A stretch of DNA of 64,000 nt from Eubacterium sp. (GTDB taxonomy: Bacteria; Bacillota; Clostridia; Lachnospirales; Lachnospiraceae), in contig JAFRNE010000003.1 in NCBI GenBank assembly GCA_017430325.1, forward strand, positions 1-64,000, in the 5' to 3' direction. Below the pieces are notes generated by a model. It did not search any database, was not told the origin of the DNA, and saw nothing but the letters and a program-made list of their open reading frames with translations. Shown here piece after piece: positions 35,608-43,858 of the stretch; the stretch's first letter is position 1; every line of letters begins with the position of its first letter. The translations under genes were made by a program, and so were the position numbers.

Positions 35608-37989
35608 ATGGAACCAAATAACAGACCAAGAGCTAGAGAAAAAAGGGTAACGAACAACGGTAAGGGCGTTGGAAGAAAGGGCGAAGGACTTGGAACAGGT
35701 CCTGTGGGCACCTCTGACGGCTACGGTGGAAGAGTCGGATCCGGAAGTTCGGGTGGAGGACATCACATCAGTAAGGGAGCGGCCATCGGTGGCGGCGGTG
35801 GTATCCTCGCAGTGATCATAGCAGCTATCATGATGCTGTTTGGCGGTGGTGCCGGCGGCGGTGGCGGAACAGGTTCCGGCGGAGGCAGCGGCTCAGGCGG
35901 CGGCCAGAATATCGGCGGCCAGACAGCTGTAACAGAAGATATTTCCAGCGGAAGCCAGAGCGAAGGTGCAAACTATAAGCTTGATACAACAGTTGCTGCA
36001 GGTTCACGTGAGAAGCGTACAAAGATACTTGGAAATAACCAGGATAAGATCACATTTATGGTATTTATGTGCGGTACAGACCTTGAGTCTAAGTATGGTA
36101 TGTCTTCAGCAGACCTTTCAGAGATGGCTTCAGCTCAGTTCGGTGATAACATCAATATCATCGTATATACCGGCGGCTGCTCAAAGTGGAAGACCAATGG
36201 TATCAGTAATAAGGTTAACCAGATATTCCAGGTTAAGCCGGGCTCTATGACCTGCCTCGTTACTGATGACGGAAATAAGCCGATGACCGATCCTGATACA
36301 CTTTCAGGCTTCATCAAATACTGCGCAGCTAACTTCCCTGCAAACAGATATGAGCTTATCATGTGGGATCACGGCGGCGGATCTGTAAGTGGTTACGGTT
36401 ATGATGAGAAGAACAAGAACAGTGGTTCAATGTCCCTCAGCGGTATCAACAAGGCTCTTAAGGACGGCGGCGTAACCTTCGATATGATCGGTTTTGATGC
36501 CTGCCTTATGGCTACAGCAGAGACAGCTCTTATGCTTGATCCTTACGCTGATTACCTTGTTGCTTCAGAAGAGACTGAGCCTGGTATCGGCTGGTTCTAT
36601 ACAAACTGGCTCAACAAGCTCGGTGAAAATACATCAATGTCTACACTTGAGCTCGGAAAGCTTATCATTGATGATTATACTTATGCCTGCAAGCAGAAGT
36701 GCCGTGGACAGGCTACAACACTTTCACTTATCGACCTTGCAGAGTTTGCAAATACAGTGCCTTCAAAGATCGGCAGCTTCTCAAAATCTGTAAGCGGACT
36801 TATTTCAAACAAAGAGTACAAGCAGGTTTCTGATGCGAGAAACGTTACAAGAGAATTTGCTCAGAGTTCAAAGATCGACCAGGTTGACCTTGTAAATCTT
36901 GCTCAGAACATGAAGACACCTGAGGGCGAGGAGCTTGCAAAGGCTCTTAAGGGAGCTGTTAAATACAACAGAACCTCTCTTAACATGACAGAAGCCTACG
37001 GCGTTTCAATATATTTCCCATATCAGAGGACCTCTTATGTTGATAAGGCATGCCAGAACTATTCTGCTATAGGAATGAATGATGAATACAGCAAGTGTAT
37101 CCGTCAGTTTGCAAGCCTTGAGACTTCAGGTCAGATCCAGGCGGGCGGTTCATCAAATGCTTCAGGTTCACTCTTTGATATGCTTGGCGGCGGTTCAGGC
37201 GGCGGAAGTACTTCGATAACAGATCTTCTGGGAGCTTTCTTCGGCGGAAGAAGCCATGTCATCGATGACCTTGATGATACAAATACAGCATACATGGATG
37301 ACCTTGACATTGAGGAGACTGCTGAATATATTTCAGAGAATTACTTTGATCCTTCAAAGCTTGTATGGGAGGATGAGAACGGTACTCCTAAGATCGCTCT
37401 TGAAAGTGATCAGCTTGCACTTATCCATAGCATAGATCAGAATCTGTTCTATGATGACGGTACAGGTTATCTTGATCTTGGTCTTGATAATATCTACAGC
37501 TATGATGAAGATGGAAAGATCGTTGCAGATACTGACAGAACATGGATATCTATCAACGGTCAGCCGGTTGCATATTATCACCTTGATACTATTGAGAATG
37601 GTGACAGCTGGACCATCACAGGACGCGTTCCGGCTATCATGAACGGTACAAGGATCAATCTGATACTTGTATTTGATAATGAGAATCCTGACGGTTATAT
37701 CGCAGGCTACATGCCGGCATATACAGAGGGCGAGACAGATGCGGTTGCTAAGCTTGAGACAGATCTCTTCAGCGAGAATGGTGGATCAAGCGTACAGGTA
37801 ACATTTATCTGCGATTATTATTCTTATGATATGGAATATGTAGACAGCTATGTTATCGGCTATGCAACACTTGATGGTGTAACAGACGAGATCAGCAATA
37901 CTGATGTGGGAGCCGGAAAGGTGAAGATCACATACGTATTTACTGATATTTATAATCAGCAGTATTGGACACCTGTTCTTTCAAGATAA
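35608..37989 (+). CDS. Membrane-anchored clostripain-type (C11) cysteine peptidase
   Basis: The 793-residue protein begins with a basic, Gly-rich cytosolic tail of about 55 residues, then a single membrane helix (GGGGGILAVIIAAIMMLFGG, about 61-80), then a poly-Gly/Ser linker to about residue 110. The peptidase follows (about 140-520), with the dyad His255 in MWDHGGGS and Cys299 in GFDACLMAT, as in clostripain. A second Gly/Ser-rich linker (about 510-545) leads to a beta-rich C-terminal domain. The helix is not followed by a signal-peptidase site, so it should remain anchored and face outward. Clostripains self-process and cut after Arg. It is 16 bp after the permease and presumably in one operon. 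Confidence 0.9.
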   Translation: MEPNNRPRAREKRVTNNGKGVGRKGEGLGTGPVGTSDGYGGRVGSGSSGGGHHISKGAAIGGGGGILAVIIAAIMMLFGGGAGGGGGTGSGGGSGSGGGQNIGGQTAVTEDISSGSQSEGANYKLDTTVAAGSREKRTKILGNNQDKITFMVFMCGTDLESKYGMSSADLSEMASAQFGDNINIIVYTGGCSKWKTNGISNKVNQIFQVKPGSMTCLVTDDGNKPMTDPDTLSGFIKYCAANFPANRYELIMWDHGGGSVSGYGYDEKNKNSGSMSLSGINKALKDGGVTFDMIGFDACLMATAETALMLDPYADYLVASEETEPGIGWFYTNWLNKLGENTSMSTLELGKLIIDDYTYACKQKCRGQATTLSLIDLAEFANTVPSKIGSFSKSVSGLISNKEYKQVSDARNVTREFAQSSKIDQVDLVNLAQNMKTPEGEELAKALKGAVKYNRTSLNMTEAYGVSIYFPYQRTSYVDKACQNYSAIGMNDEYSKCIRQFASLETSGQIQAGGSSNASGSLFDMLGGGSGGGSTSITDLLGAFFGGRSHVIDDLDDTNTAYMDDLDIEETAEYISENYFDPSKLVWEDENGTPKIALESDQLALIHSIDQNLFYDDGTGYLDLGLDNIYSYDEDGKIVADTDRTWISINGQPVAYYHLDTIENGDSWTITGRVPAIMNGTRINLILVFDNENPDGYIAGYMPAYTEGETDAVAKLETDLFSENGGSSVQVTFICDYYSYDMEYVDSYVIGYATLDGVTDEISNTDVGAGKVKITYVFTDIYNQQYWTPVLSR

Positions 37990-37992
37990 AAT

Positions 37993-38033
37993 ATCTTTGG
38001 GATAGCGGTAATATGCCGCAAAAACACAAAGAT
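37993..38033 (+). terminator. Weak terminator-like compound hairpin after the C11 gene
   Basis: ATCTTTG (37993-37999) pairs with CAAAGAT (38027-38033), with an inner GCGG/CCGC stem. Only a short T-rich tail follows, so termination strength is doubtful. Confidence 0.4.
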
Positions 38034-38042
38034 TTATAGAAA

Positions 38043-38057
38043 TGCAAATCATTTGCA
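38043..38057. promoter_or_regulatory. Zur/Fur-type box 1
   Basis: TGCAAATCATTTGCA is a perfect 7-1-7 inverted repeat, the geometry of Fur-family operators. It lies just upstream of the -35 box of the regulator gene. Confidence 0.75.
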
Positions 38058-38066
38058 ATTTATGTA

Positions 38067-38095
38067 TTGACATATCCCCTTAGAGGTGATAGTAT
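38067..38095 (+). promoter_or_regulatory. Promoter of the zinc regulon
   Basis: TTGACA at 38067-38072, 17 bp spacer, TAGTAT at 38090-38095 with extended TG at 38087-38088. It is flanked on both sides by the 7-1-7 boxes. Confidence 0.75.
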
Positions 38096-38101
38096 ACATT
38101 T

Positions 38102-38116
38102 TGCAAATGATTTGCA
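38102..38116. promoter_or_regulatory. Zur/Fur-type box 2
   Basis: TGCAAATGATTTGCA has the same 7-1-7 palindrome as box 1, differing only at the central base. It covers the predicted transcription start. Confidence 0.75.
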
Positions 38117-38174
38117 TTTTATTTTTTTTGCGGAATGATCATCCATGAAATGTATTTTAGAATGAGGCGGAACA

Positions 38175-38618
38175 ATGAACGATAAGATGATGTGCTCTGA
38201 CAAGGAGAAAAAAGAATATCGTACAAAGTGCAAAGATCTGATCATGAGCTATATTGAAGCTCATAAAGATGAGAGATTCTCGGCATCGGACATCTCGGAT
38301 TATGTTACGGAGAAGGATATTAAAACGAATATAACAACAATTTACCGTAATCTTGAGAAGCTGACGACTGACGGAACTCTTATCAAAACCAAGAATCCTG
38401 CAAATGATTTCTGCTTCTATCAATATGCCGGTGAAGATAACCGCTGCGACGGACATCTTCATATGCAGTGCAGAATATGCGGCAAGGTGGTTCATCTGAA
38501 TGACAGATATATGGCCGATGTTTACAGTCACCTGAAGAAGGAGATGGGCTTCAAGATAGACTTCAGAGCTTCGGTGCTCGTGGGTATCTGTAAGGACTGC
38601 AGGATACTGCCGGTGTAA
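38175..38618 (+). CDS. zur: Fur-family metal-responsive repressor, probably Zur
   Basis: This 147-residue protein has a winged helix (about 20-80: FSASDISDYVTEKDIKTNIT then TIYRNLEKLT) and a dimer/metal domain. Metal ligands are visible in DGHLHMQCRICGK and near the C-terminus in GICKDC; the two CxxC pairs form the structural zinc site of the family. It sits first in an operon with a zinc-type ABC importer and behind two 7-1-7 boxes, so zinc-dependent autoregulation of the whole unit is the simplest reading. AATGAGGCGG precedes the ATG. PerR or Fur identity is less likely given the neighbours. Confidence 0.85.
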   Translation: MNDKMMCSDKEKKEYRTKCKDLIMSYIEAHKDERFSASDISDYVTEKDIKTNITTIYRNLEKLTTDGTLIKTKNPANDFCFYQYAGEDNRCDGHLHMQCRICGKVVHLNDRYMADVYSHLKKEMGFKIDFRASVLVGICKDCRILPV

Positions 38619-38727
38619 TGAGTCGTAGTGAACGGCTGTGACGGGTCGAGGTGATCCGGCTGATGAATGAATGGCCGGCATGGTACGACCGACATAATAG
38701 TGATGGCGTGATCAGGAGGAAGGCTTG

Positions 38728-39732
38728 ATGAGAGTGACAGAAGTATTTGACAAGAGAAAGATGCATAAAAGATTAATAATGATGCTTCTTATAGCAGCGG
38801 TGATGGTACTTGGTATTACAGGCTGCGGAAAGAAGAAGGACAGTGGTTCAAACGGAAAGATTGATATCGTATGTACGATATTTCCGGAATATGACTGGGT
38901 TAAAGAGATAATCAAGGGCGAGGAAGACAATTTCAATCTGACTATGCTTATGGCAAACGGTGCAGATCTTCATAACTTCCAGCCGACAGCGGATGATATC
39001 CTTACGATCTCAAAAAGTGATATATTTATTTACGTAGGCGGCGAATCAGACAAGTGGGTACATGATGCGCTTAAGGAAGCCGTAAATAAAGATATGATCG
39101 TTATCAACCTTATGGATGTGCTGGGCGACCGTGCTAAAGAGGAAGAGCTTGTTGAAGGTATGCAGGGTGATGATGAGGAAGAAGAACCTGAATATGACGA
39201 GCACATCTGGCTTTCAGTTAAGAATGCCGAAATCCTTGCTGAATATATAGAGGGTAAGATAAGCAGTCTCGACAAGGACGAGAAGCGAGTTGAAACTTAC
39301 AAGAAGAATCTTGAAAACTACAAGGCTAAGCTCGACGGACTTGATAAGCAGTATGAGGAAGCTGTTAAAGCTGCAGGAAAGAATACGATAGTATTTGGCG
39401 ACAGATTCCCATTCAGATATCTTGTTGATGATTACAATATAAAATACTATGCAGCATTTATCGGCTGCAGCGCTGAGACAGAGGCGTCCTTTGATACGAT
39501 CACCTTCCTTGCAGGAAAGGTTGATGAGCTGTCACTTCAGACTGTTCTTACCATCGAGACTTCAGACAAGCAGATTGCAAATACAGTCATCAGTAACACA
39601 AAGGATAAGAATCAGAAAATATTAACTCTTGATTCCATGCAGGCAGTTACCGCAAAGGAAGCTGACGGCGGAAAGAATTATTATGATATAATGGCCACAA
39701 ACCTTGAGGTGCTTAAAGAGGCGCTGAAATAA
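38728..39732 (+). CDS. znuA: Zinc ABC transporter substrate-binding lipoprotein (ZnuA/AdcA type)
   Basis: The 334-residue lipoprotein captures zinc outside the cell for ZnuBC. The lipobox LGITGC has its Cys at residue 33. The cluster A-I fold is evident: VCTIFPEYDWVKEI, NGADLHNFQPTADD with a metal-binding His, DEHIWLSVKNA with a second His after an acidic loop (DDEEEEPEYDEH), FGDRFPFRYLVDDYNI, and a late Glu/Asp-bearing TIETS. The metal loop is Asp/Glu-rich rather than His-rich. ATG at 38728 is used since AGGAGG (38715-38720) is about eight bases before it; TTG at 38725 is too close. The hydrophobic part begins at a second Met (residue 12). Confidence 0.9.
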   Translation: MRVTEVFDKRKMHKRLIMMLLIAAVMVLGITGCGKKKDSGSNGKIDIVCTIFPEYDWVKEIIKGEEDNFNLTMLMANGADLHNFQPTADDILTISKSDIFIYVGGESDKWVHDALKEAVNKDMIVINLMDVLGDRAKEEELVEGMQGDDEEEEPEYDEHIWLSVKNAEILAEYIEGKISSLDKDEKRVETYKKNLENYKAKLDGLDKQYEEAVKAAGKNTIVFGDRFPFRYLVDDYNIKYYAAFIGCSAETEASFDTITFLAGKVDELSLQTVLTIETSDKQIANTVISNTKDKNQKILTLDSMQAVTAKEADGGKNYYDIMATNLEVLKEALK

Positions 39733-39861
39733 TACTTCGGTATTAATAACAATAATTCTCCGATACTAATAACAATAATATTTGGGCATAAAATAAGCAG
39801 AGTATCGGGAAAGACCTCAGGGGTGGACGGCAAAAAAATCAGAATAAAAAGAATTGACCAG

Positions 39862-39915
39862 GGATCATATATTTCGTGACCTGCACGGTTTTGTGTGGGC
39901 TGAAATATATGATCC
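39862..39915 (+). other. Long intercistronic hairpin between znuA and znuC
   Basis: GGATCATATATTTC (39862-39875) pairs perfectly with GAAATATATGATCC (39902-39915) around a 26-base loop; no T-run follows. The 212 bp gap also holds two copies of a 20-odd bp direct repeat (TAATAACAATAAT core at about 39745 and 39768). It may limit read-through into the ATPase genes or protect the znuA message. Confidence 0.6.
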
Positions 39916-39944
39916 TTAAGGCGGTATAAAAGGGAGTATTTAAA

Positions 39945-40667
39945 ATGGCTTACATCGTATGTGAGAATCTGGCGGTTGGTTATGAAAAAAAGCCGGTTGC
40001 CGAAAATATTAATTTCAAAGTTGAGAAGGGAGACAGTCTCTATATAGTCGGAGAGAACGGAGCCGGTAAGAGTACCCTTATGAAGACGCTGCTTCATCTT
40101 ACTTCGCCTGTTTCTGGCAGCATTACTTACGGAGATGATATTAAGCCTTACGAGGTTGGTTATCTCCCTCAGCAGACTGTTGTTCAGAAGGATTTTCCTG
40201 CGTCTGTTTACGAGATAGTTCTTTCAGGAGCCCTCACCAAGTCGAAGTTCAGACCTTTCTACAGCAAGGAACTTAAGGCTCTCGCAAGAGAAAATATGGA
40301 AAGAATGAATATCTGGGATATGAGGAAGAAATGCTACCGTAACCTTTCCGGCGGCCAGCAGCAGAGAGTACTTCTCGCAAGAGCTCTTACAGCCACCACC
40401 AAGCTTCTTGTTCTTGATGAGCCTGTAAGCGGACTTGATCCTAAGGTTACGACAGAGATGTATACACTGATAGATCAGCTTAACAAAGAAGGAATAACCA
40501 TTATCATGGTTTCTCACGATATAGATGCAGCTATTAAATACGCCAAGACCATCCTCCACGTTGAGGGTGAGAAGAACTTCTTCGGTACGAAGGAGGAATA
40601 CCTGAAGAGTAAAGAGTATTTCTCGCTTACAGGTATGGATATTAAAGATTCAGGGAGGAAAGAATAA
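39945..40667 (+). CDS. znuC: Zinc ABC transporter ATP-binding protein
   Basis: This 240-residue ATPase energises zinc import. Walker A is GENGAGKST from residue 36, the Q-loop is in YLPQQT, the signature is LSGGQQQRVLLARAL, Walker B is LLVLDEPVSGLD and the switch is MVSHDID. The closest families are ZnuC/AdcC. GGGAG (39932-39936) precedes the ATG. Its stop overlaps the permease start (TAATG), so the two are coupled. Confidence 0.92.
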   Translation: MAYIVCENLAVGYEKKPVAENINFKVEKGDSLYIVGENGAGKSTLMKTLLHLTSPVSGSITYGDDIKPYEVGYLPQQTVVQKDFPASVYEIVLSGALTKSKFRPFYSKELKALARENMERMNIWDMRKKCYRNLSGGQQQRVLLARALTATTKLLVLDEPVSGLDPKVTTEMYTLIDQLNKEGITIIMVSHDIDAAIKYAKTILHVEGEKNFFGTKEEYLKSKEYFSLTGMDIKDSGRKE

Positions 40668-41512
40668 TGTCAAACTTTGAAAAGTTACAGTATTATTTTG
40701 AGTTCTCCTTTGTAAGATATGCAGTTATAGTCGGAGTGCTCATAGCTCTCTGCTCATCGCTGCTGGGAGTCACACTTGTACTTAAGAGATATTCTTTTAT
40801 AGGAGACGGACTATCGCACGTTGCTTTCGGTGCAATGGCAGTTGCTTCGGTTTTGAAGCTGGCAAATGTTAATTATCTTATCCTGCCGGTGACAGTTATT
40901 TCGGCAATACTCCTTCTGAGAGTAGGACAGAATACAAAGATAAAAGGTGATGCGGCCATCGCAATGCTTTCAGTTTCATCACTGGCTGTGGGTTACATAC
41001 TGATGAATGTATTTGCAACCTCGGCAAATGTTTCCGGAGATGTCTGCAGCACGCTTTTCGGTTCGACTTCGATAATAACACTGCAGAAGCAGGACGTTGA
41101 TCTCTGTATAATACTTTCGGCGGCTGTTATAATCGTATTTATCTTTTTCTATAACAGGATTTTTGCGGTTACCTTTGATGAGAACTTTGCAAAGGCAACA
41201 GGCTCAAAGGCGAACCTCTACAATCTGCTGATCGCAGTGATAACAGCAGTTATAATCGTACTGGGAATGAATCTTGTAGGTTCACTCCTTATATCGGCGC
41301 TCATCATATTTCCGTCCCTTTCAGCCATGAGGATAATCAGGAACTTTAAGGGCGTTGTAATCTGTTCGATGATAATATCCGTGATATGTGCCTTCGTGGG
41401 TATCATAGTGTCGCTTCTGTATTCGACACCGGTTGGATCAACTATCGTCACAACGGATATGGCAGCATTCCTGATATGTTTTACGATAGGTAAAATTGCA
41501 AAAATTGATTAG
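40667..41512 (+). CDS. znuB: Zinc/manganese ABC transporter permease
   Basis: The 281-residue ABC-3 family permease has about eight to nine membrane helices. Family marks are LKRYSFIGDGLSHVAFGAMA early on, IKGDAAIAMLSVSSLAVGYI in the middle and LLISALIIFPSLSAMRI late. It pairs with znuC, whose stop it overlaps by one base, and the znuA lipoprotein upstream. Zinc rather than manganese is inferred from the Zur-type regulator and boxes. Confidence 0.92.
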   Translation: MSNFEKLQYYFEFSFVRYAVIVGVLIALCSSLLGVTLVLKRYSFIGDGLSHVAFGAMAVASVLKLANVNYLILPVTVISAILLLRVGQNTKIKGDAAIAMLSVSSLAVGYILMNVFATSANVSGDVCSTLFGSTSIITLQKQDVDLCIILSAAVIIVFIFFYNRIFAVTFDENFAKATGSKANLYNLLIAVITAVIIVLGMNLVGSLLISALIIFPSLSAMRIIRNFKGVVICSMIISVICAFVGIIVSLLYSTPVGSTIVTTDMAAFLICFTIGKIAKID

Positions 41513-41534
41513 GACTAAGGAGATTGACAGCAAT

Positions 41535-42245
41535 ATGAAAACACGTAAGAAAATATTAGCAGTAATAATGACATGCTTTATCCTTGTGACGGCCTTGGTT
41601 GGCTGTGGGAAGAGTGATGGTGGAAACAGCAGAGTTAAGCAGGGAAATGCAGTTGACGATGCTATAAATGATCAGATAAACAAAGAGAAGGGCACTGATA
41701 CTGAAGCGACGACTGAAAAGCCGGTAGAGATAGTAACAACAACAGAAAGCACTACAGAGGCAACAACAGAGGTTACTACGGGCAACGGCACAGCTGATAC
41801 AACAGCTGATCAGACAACGATCGAGCAGGTGACGACCGCCGAGATTCCAACACTTGATGTTGATCCTTCAACCCTTGATTACTCGGATGTTGATATTGAT
41901 ATCACGGTTATGAGCAGTGATATGGTATATGCTACGGTTTATCAGATGGTTTACAATCCACGTGATTATATAGGCAAGACTGTAAAGATCCGCGGCAATT
42001 ACTATGTTGCATATTCAAACAATCCTGAAAATGATAACTTCTACAATTATTGTCTTGTTGCGGATGCGACTGCCTGCTGCCAGCAGGGACTTGAGTTCCT
42101 CTGCTTCGATGGACATGATACTTATCCGGATGATTTCCCGGCGGATGGAACTGAGGTTGAGGTGACCGGCGTATTTGAGATGTACGAAGAAGAGGGCTAT
42201 ACTTACATGAGGCTTACCTATGCGGATATGACGGTATGTAACTAA
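41535..42245 (+). CDS. Lipoprotein with OB-fold-like domain, zinc regulon member
   Basis: The 236-residue lipoprotein has a lipobox LVGC with Cys at about residue 24 and a Thr/Glu-rich spacer to about residue 105. A compact C-terminal domain follows (about 115-236) with strands GKTVKIRGNYYVAYS, CLVADATACCQQGLEFLCF and GTEVEVTGVFEMYEEEGYTY that look OB-fold-like. A Cys-Cys pair and nearby Asp/His (CFDGHDTYPDD) could bind metal. ATG at 41535 follows AAGGAG (41518-41523); a longer frame begins inside znuB at TTG without a site. Placement 22 bp after znuB suggests a zinc-handling role, unproven. Confidence 0.75.
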   Translation: MKTRKKILAVIMTCFILVTALVGCGKSDGGNSRVKQGNAVDDAINDQINKEKGTDTEATTEKPVEIVTTTESTTEATTEVTTGNGTADTTADQTTIEQVTTAEIPTLDVDPSTLDYSDVDIDITVMSSDMVYATVYQMVYNPRDYIGKTVKIRGNYYVAYSNNPENDNFYNYCLVADATACCQQGLEFLCFDGHDTYPDDFPADGTEVEVTGVFEMYEEEGYTYMRLTYADMTVCN

Positions 42246-42334
42246 TGATCGAACGTCATGAACACTTACCGGTATATTTTCCTGCGGACGGAAAACAGGT
42301 GATTTCCGGCATATAATAATTTCAGTATTTTTAT

Positions 42335-42383
42335 TTGAAATATTGGCATATTCATACTATAATTCACTTTGGATAATTATAGT
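42335..42383 (+). promoter_or_regulatory. Promoter of thrH with a 9 bp palindrome over the -10 box
   Basis: TTGAAA (42335-42340), 17 bp, TATAAT (42358-42363). ACTATAATT (42356-42364), which contains the -10 box, is exactly repeated in inverse as AATTATAGT at 42375-42383. This is a likely repressor site; the protein is not evident. Confidence 0.65.
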
Positions 42384-42457
42384 GTGGATATGCTTTTTTG
42401 TTTGAAGGATAACGGCGACACGCTATTGTAAAGAATATATTTTAAAGGAGAAATATT

Positions 42458-43066
42458 ATGAGTGATATGAACATCGTTTGTCTTGACCTTGAAGGAGTAC
42501 TTGTTCCTGAGATCTGGATCGCATTTGCAGAGGCAAGTGGAATCCCTGAACTGAAGAGAACAACAAGAGACGAACCTGATTACGATAAGCTTATGAAGTG
42601 GAGAATCGGTATTCTTAAGGAGCACGGACTTGGACTTAAGGAGATCCAGAATACTATCGCTAAGATCGATCCACTTCCGGGCGCTAAGGAATTCCTTGAC
42701 AGCCTTAAGGAGCTCACTCAGGTTATTATAATAAGTGATACATTTACACAGTTTGCTAAGCCTCTTATGAAGAAGCTTGGATGGCCAACTCTTTTCTGCA
42801 ATACACTTGAGGTTGCTGAGAATGGTGAGATCACAGGCTTCAAGATGAGATGTGAACAGTCTAAGCTTACAACAGTTAAGGCTCTTCAGTCTGTTGGATT
42901 TGAGACTATCGCCAGCGGTGACAGCCACAACGATCTCGGAATGATCCAGGCAAGTAAGGCAGGCTTCCTCTTCAGATCAACAGATGCTATTAAGAATGAG
43001 TTCCCTGAGATTCCTGCATTTGAAGAGTATGATGACCTTCTTGCAGCGATCAAGGCTGTTCTGTAA
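42458..43066 (+). CDS. thrH: Bifunctional phosphoserine phosphatase/homoserine phosphotransferase ThrH
   Basis: This 202-residue HAD enzyme hydrolyses phosphoserine and can pass the phosphate to homoserine, linking serine and threonine synthesis. Motif I is LDLEGVLVPE, motif II is IIISDTFTQF, the lysine is in CEQSKLTTVKAL and motif IV is ASGDSHNDLGMI. The DLEGVLVPE variant and length match ThrH rather than SerB. AAGGAG (42445-42450) precedes the ATG. It has its own promoter; the next gene is 24 bp downstream. Confidence 0.93.
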   Translation: MSDMNIVCLDLEGVLVPEIWIAFAEASGIPELKRTTRDEPDYDKLMKWRIGILKEHGLGLKEIQNTIAKIDPLPGAKEFLDSLKELTQVIIISDTFTQFAKPLMKKLGWPTLFCNTLEVAENGEITGFKMRCEQSKLTTVKALQSVGFETIASGDSHNDLGMIQASKAGFLFRSTDAIKNEFPEIPAFEEYDDLLAAIKAVL

Positions 43067-43090
43067 TTATTATTGTATAGGGGAATATGA

Positions 43091-43813
43091 ATGGCGGAGA
43101 AGATATATACGATCCCGGTAAATGATGCCTTTAACAGCGGCTGCGAATGTCCGCTCTGCAGGCTTTACACGGATCTTGAAAGAGACTCGATCGACTTCTC
43201 GATGGGTCCGAGCTATATGGAGGACGACAACAGAGAGCTGACCGATAAGATGTGGTTCTGTCCGACTCACGTAAGGATGCTTTACGGTGAGAAGAACAGA
43301 CTTGGTCTTGCGCTTATGATGAATACTCATATGAACAAGGCGATAACAGATCTTAGAGAAGCTGCCGGAAAAGGCCACGCTGCGAAGAGTGGTCTGTTTA
43401 GTCGTGGCAAAGGCGATAAGAGCGCAGTGGGAAGCTATATAGAAGAGCTTGAGAACAGCTGCTTCATCTGTGACAGGATAGGAAAAATATTTCCGAGATA
43501 TATCGATACGATATTTCATATGTGGAAGAATGATAAGGAGTTCCATCAGAAGTTCATGGAGAGCAAGGGCTTCTGCATAAAGCATTACGGCATCCTTTTC
43601 GATATGGCACCGGAGAAGCTTTCGAAGGCACAGTGCGATGAATTCACTGAGGCTCTTAATAAAGTGTTTTTTGATAATATCGAACGAGTTGACGGCGATG
43701 TCAGCTGGTTTATAGATAAATATGATTACCGCTACAAGGATGCGCCGTGGAAGAATTCCAAGGATGCGCTTCCGAGGGGCATAATCAAAACAAGCCACAC
43801 CATCGTGGAATAA
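43091..43813 (+). CDS. DUF6062 family protein
   Basis: The 240-residue cytosolic protein has two Cys-rich halves: CECPLCRLYTDLE near residue 17 with FCPTHVRMLYG near 55, and CFICDRI near 124 with FCIKHYGIL near 158. Each half has CxxC and Cx2H, suggesting two zinc-binding sites. This is the DUF6062 pattern, widespread in Clostridia and of unknown role. Between the halves is a variable Gly/Lys-rich linker. GGGGAATATGA precedes the ATG. Nearby genes are unrelated, so context does not help. Confidence 0.85.
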   Translation: MAEKIYTIPVNDAFNSGCECPLCRLYTDLERDSIDFSMGPSYMEDDNRELTDKMWFCPTHVRMLYGEKNRLGLALMMNTHMNKAITDLREAAGKGHAAKSGLFSRGKGDKSAVGSYIEELENSCFICDRIGKIFPRYIDTIFHMWKNDKEFHQKFMESKGFCIKHYGILFDMAPEKLSKAQCDEFTEALNKVFFDNIERVDGDVSWFIDKYDYRYKDAPWKNSKDALPRGIIKTSHTIVE

Positions 43814-43858
43814 TAAAACGAATATTTTTGTAATTCAATAAACAGTGAGGATAATGAA

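Noticed and set aside
42246..42330. Possible terminator after the zinc operon (TTTTCC/GGAAAA and CCGG copies)
   Set aside because: Pairing is short and no T-run follows, so termination is not supported.
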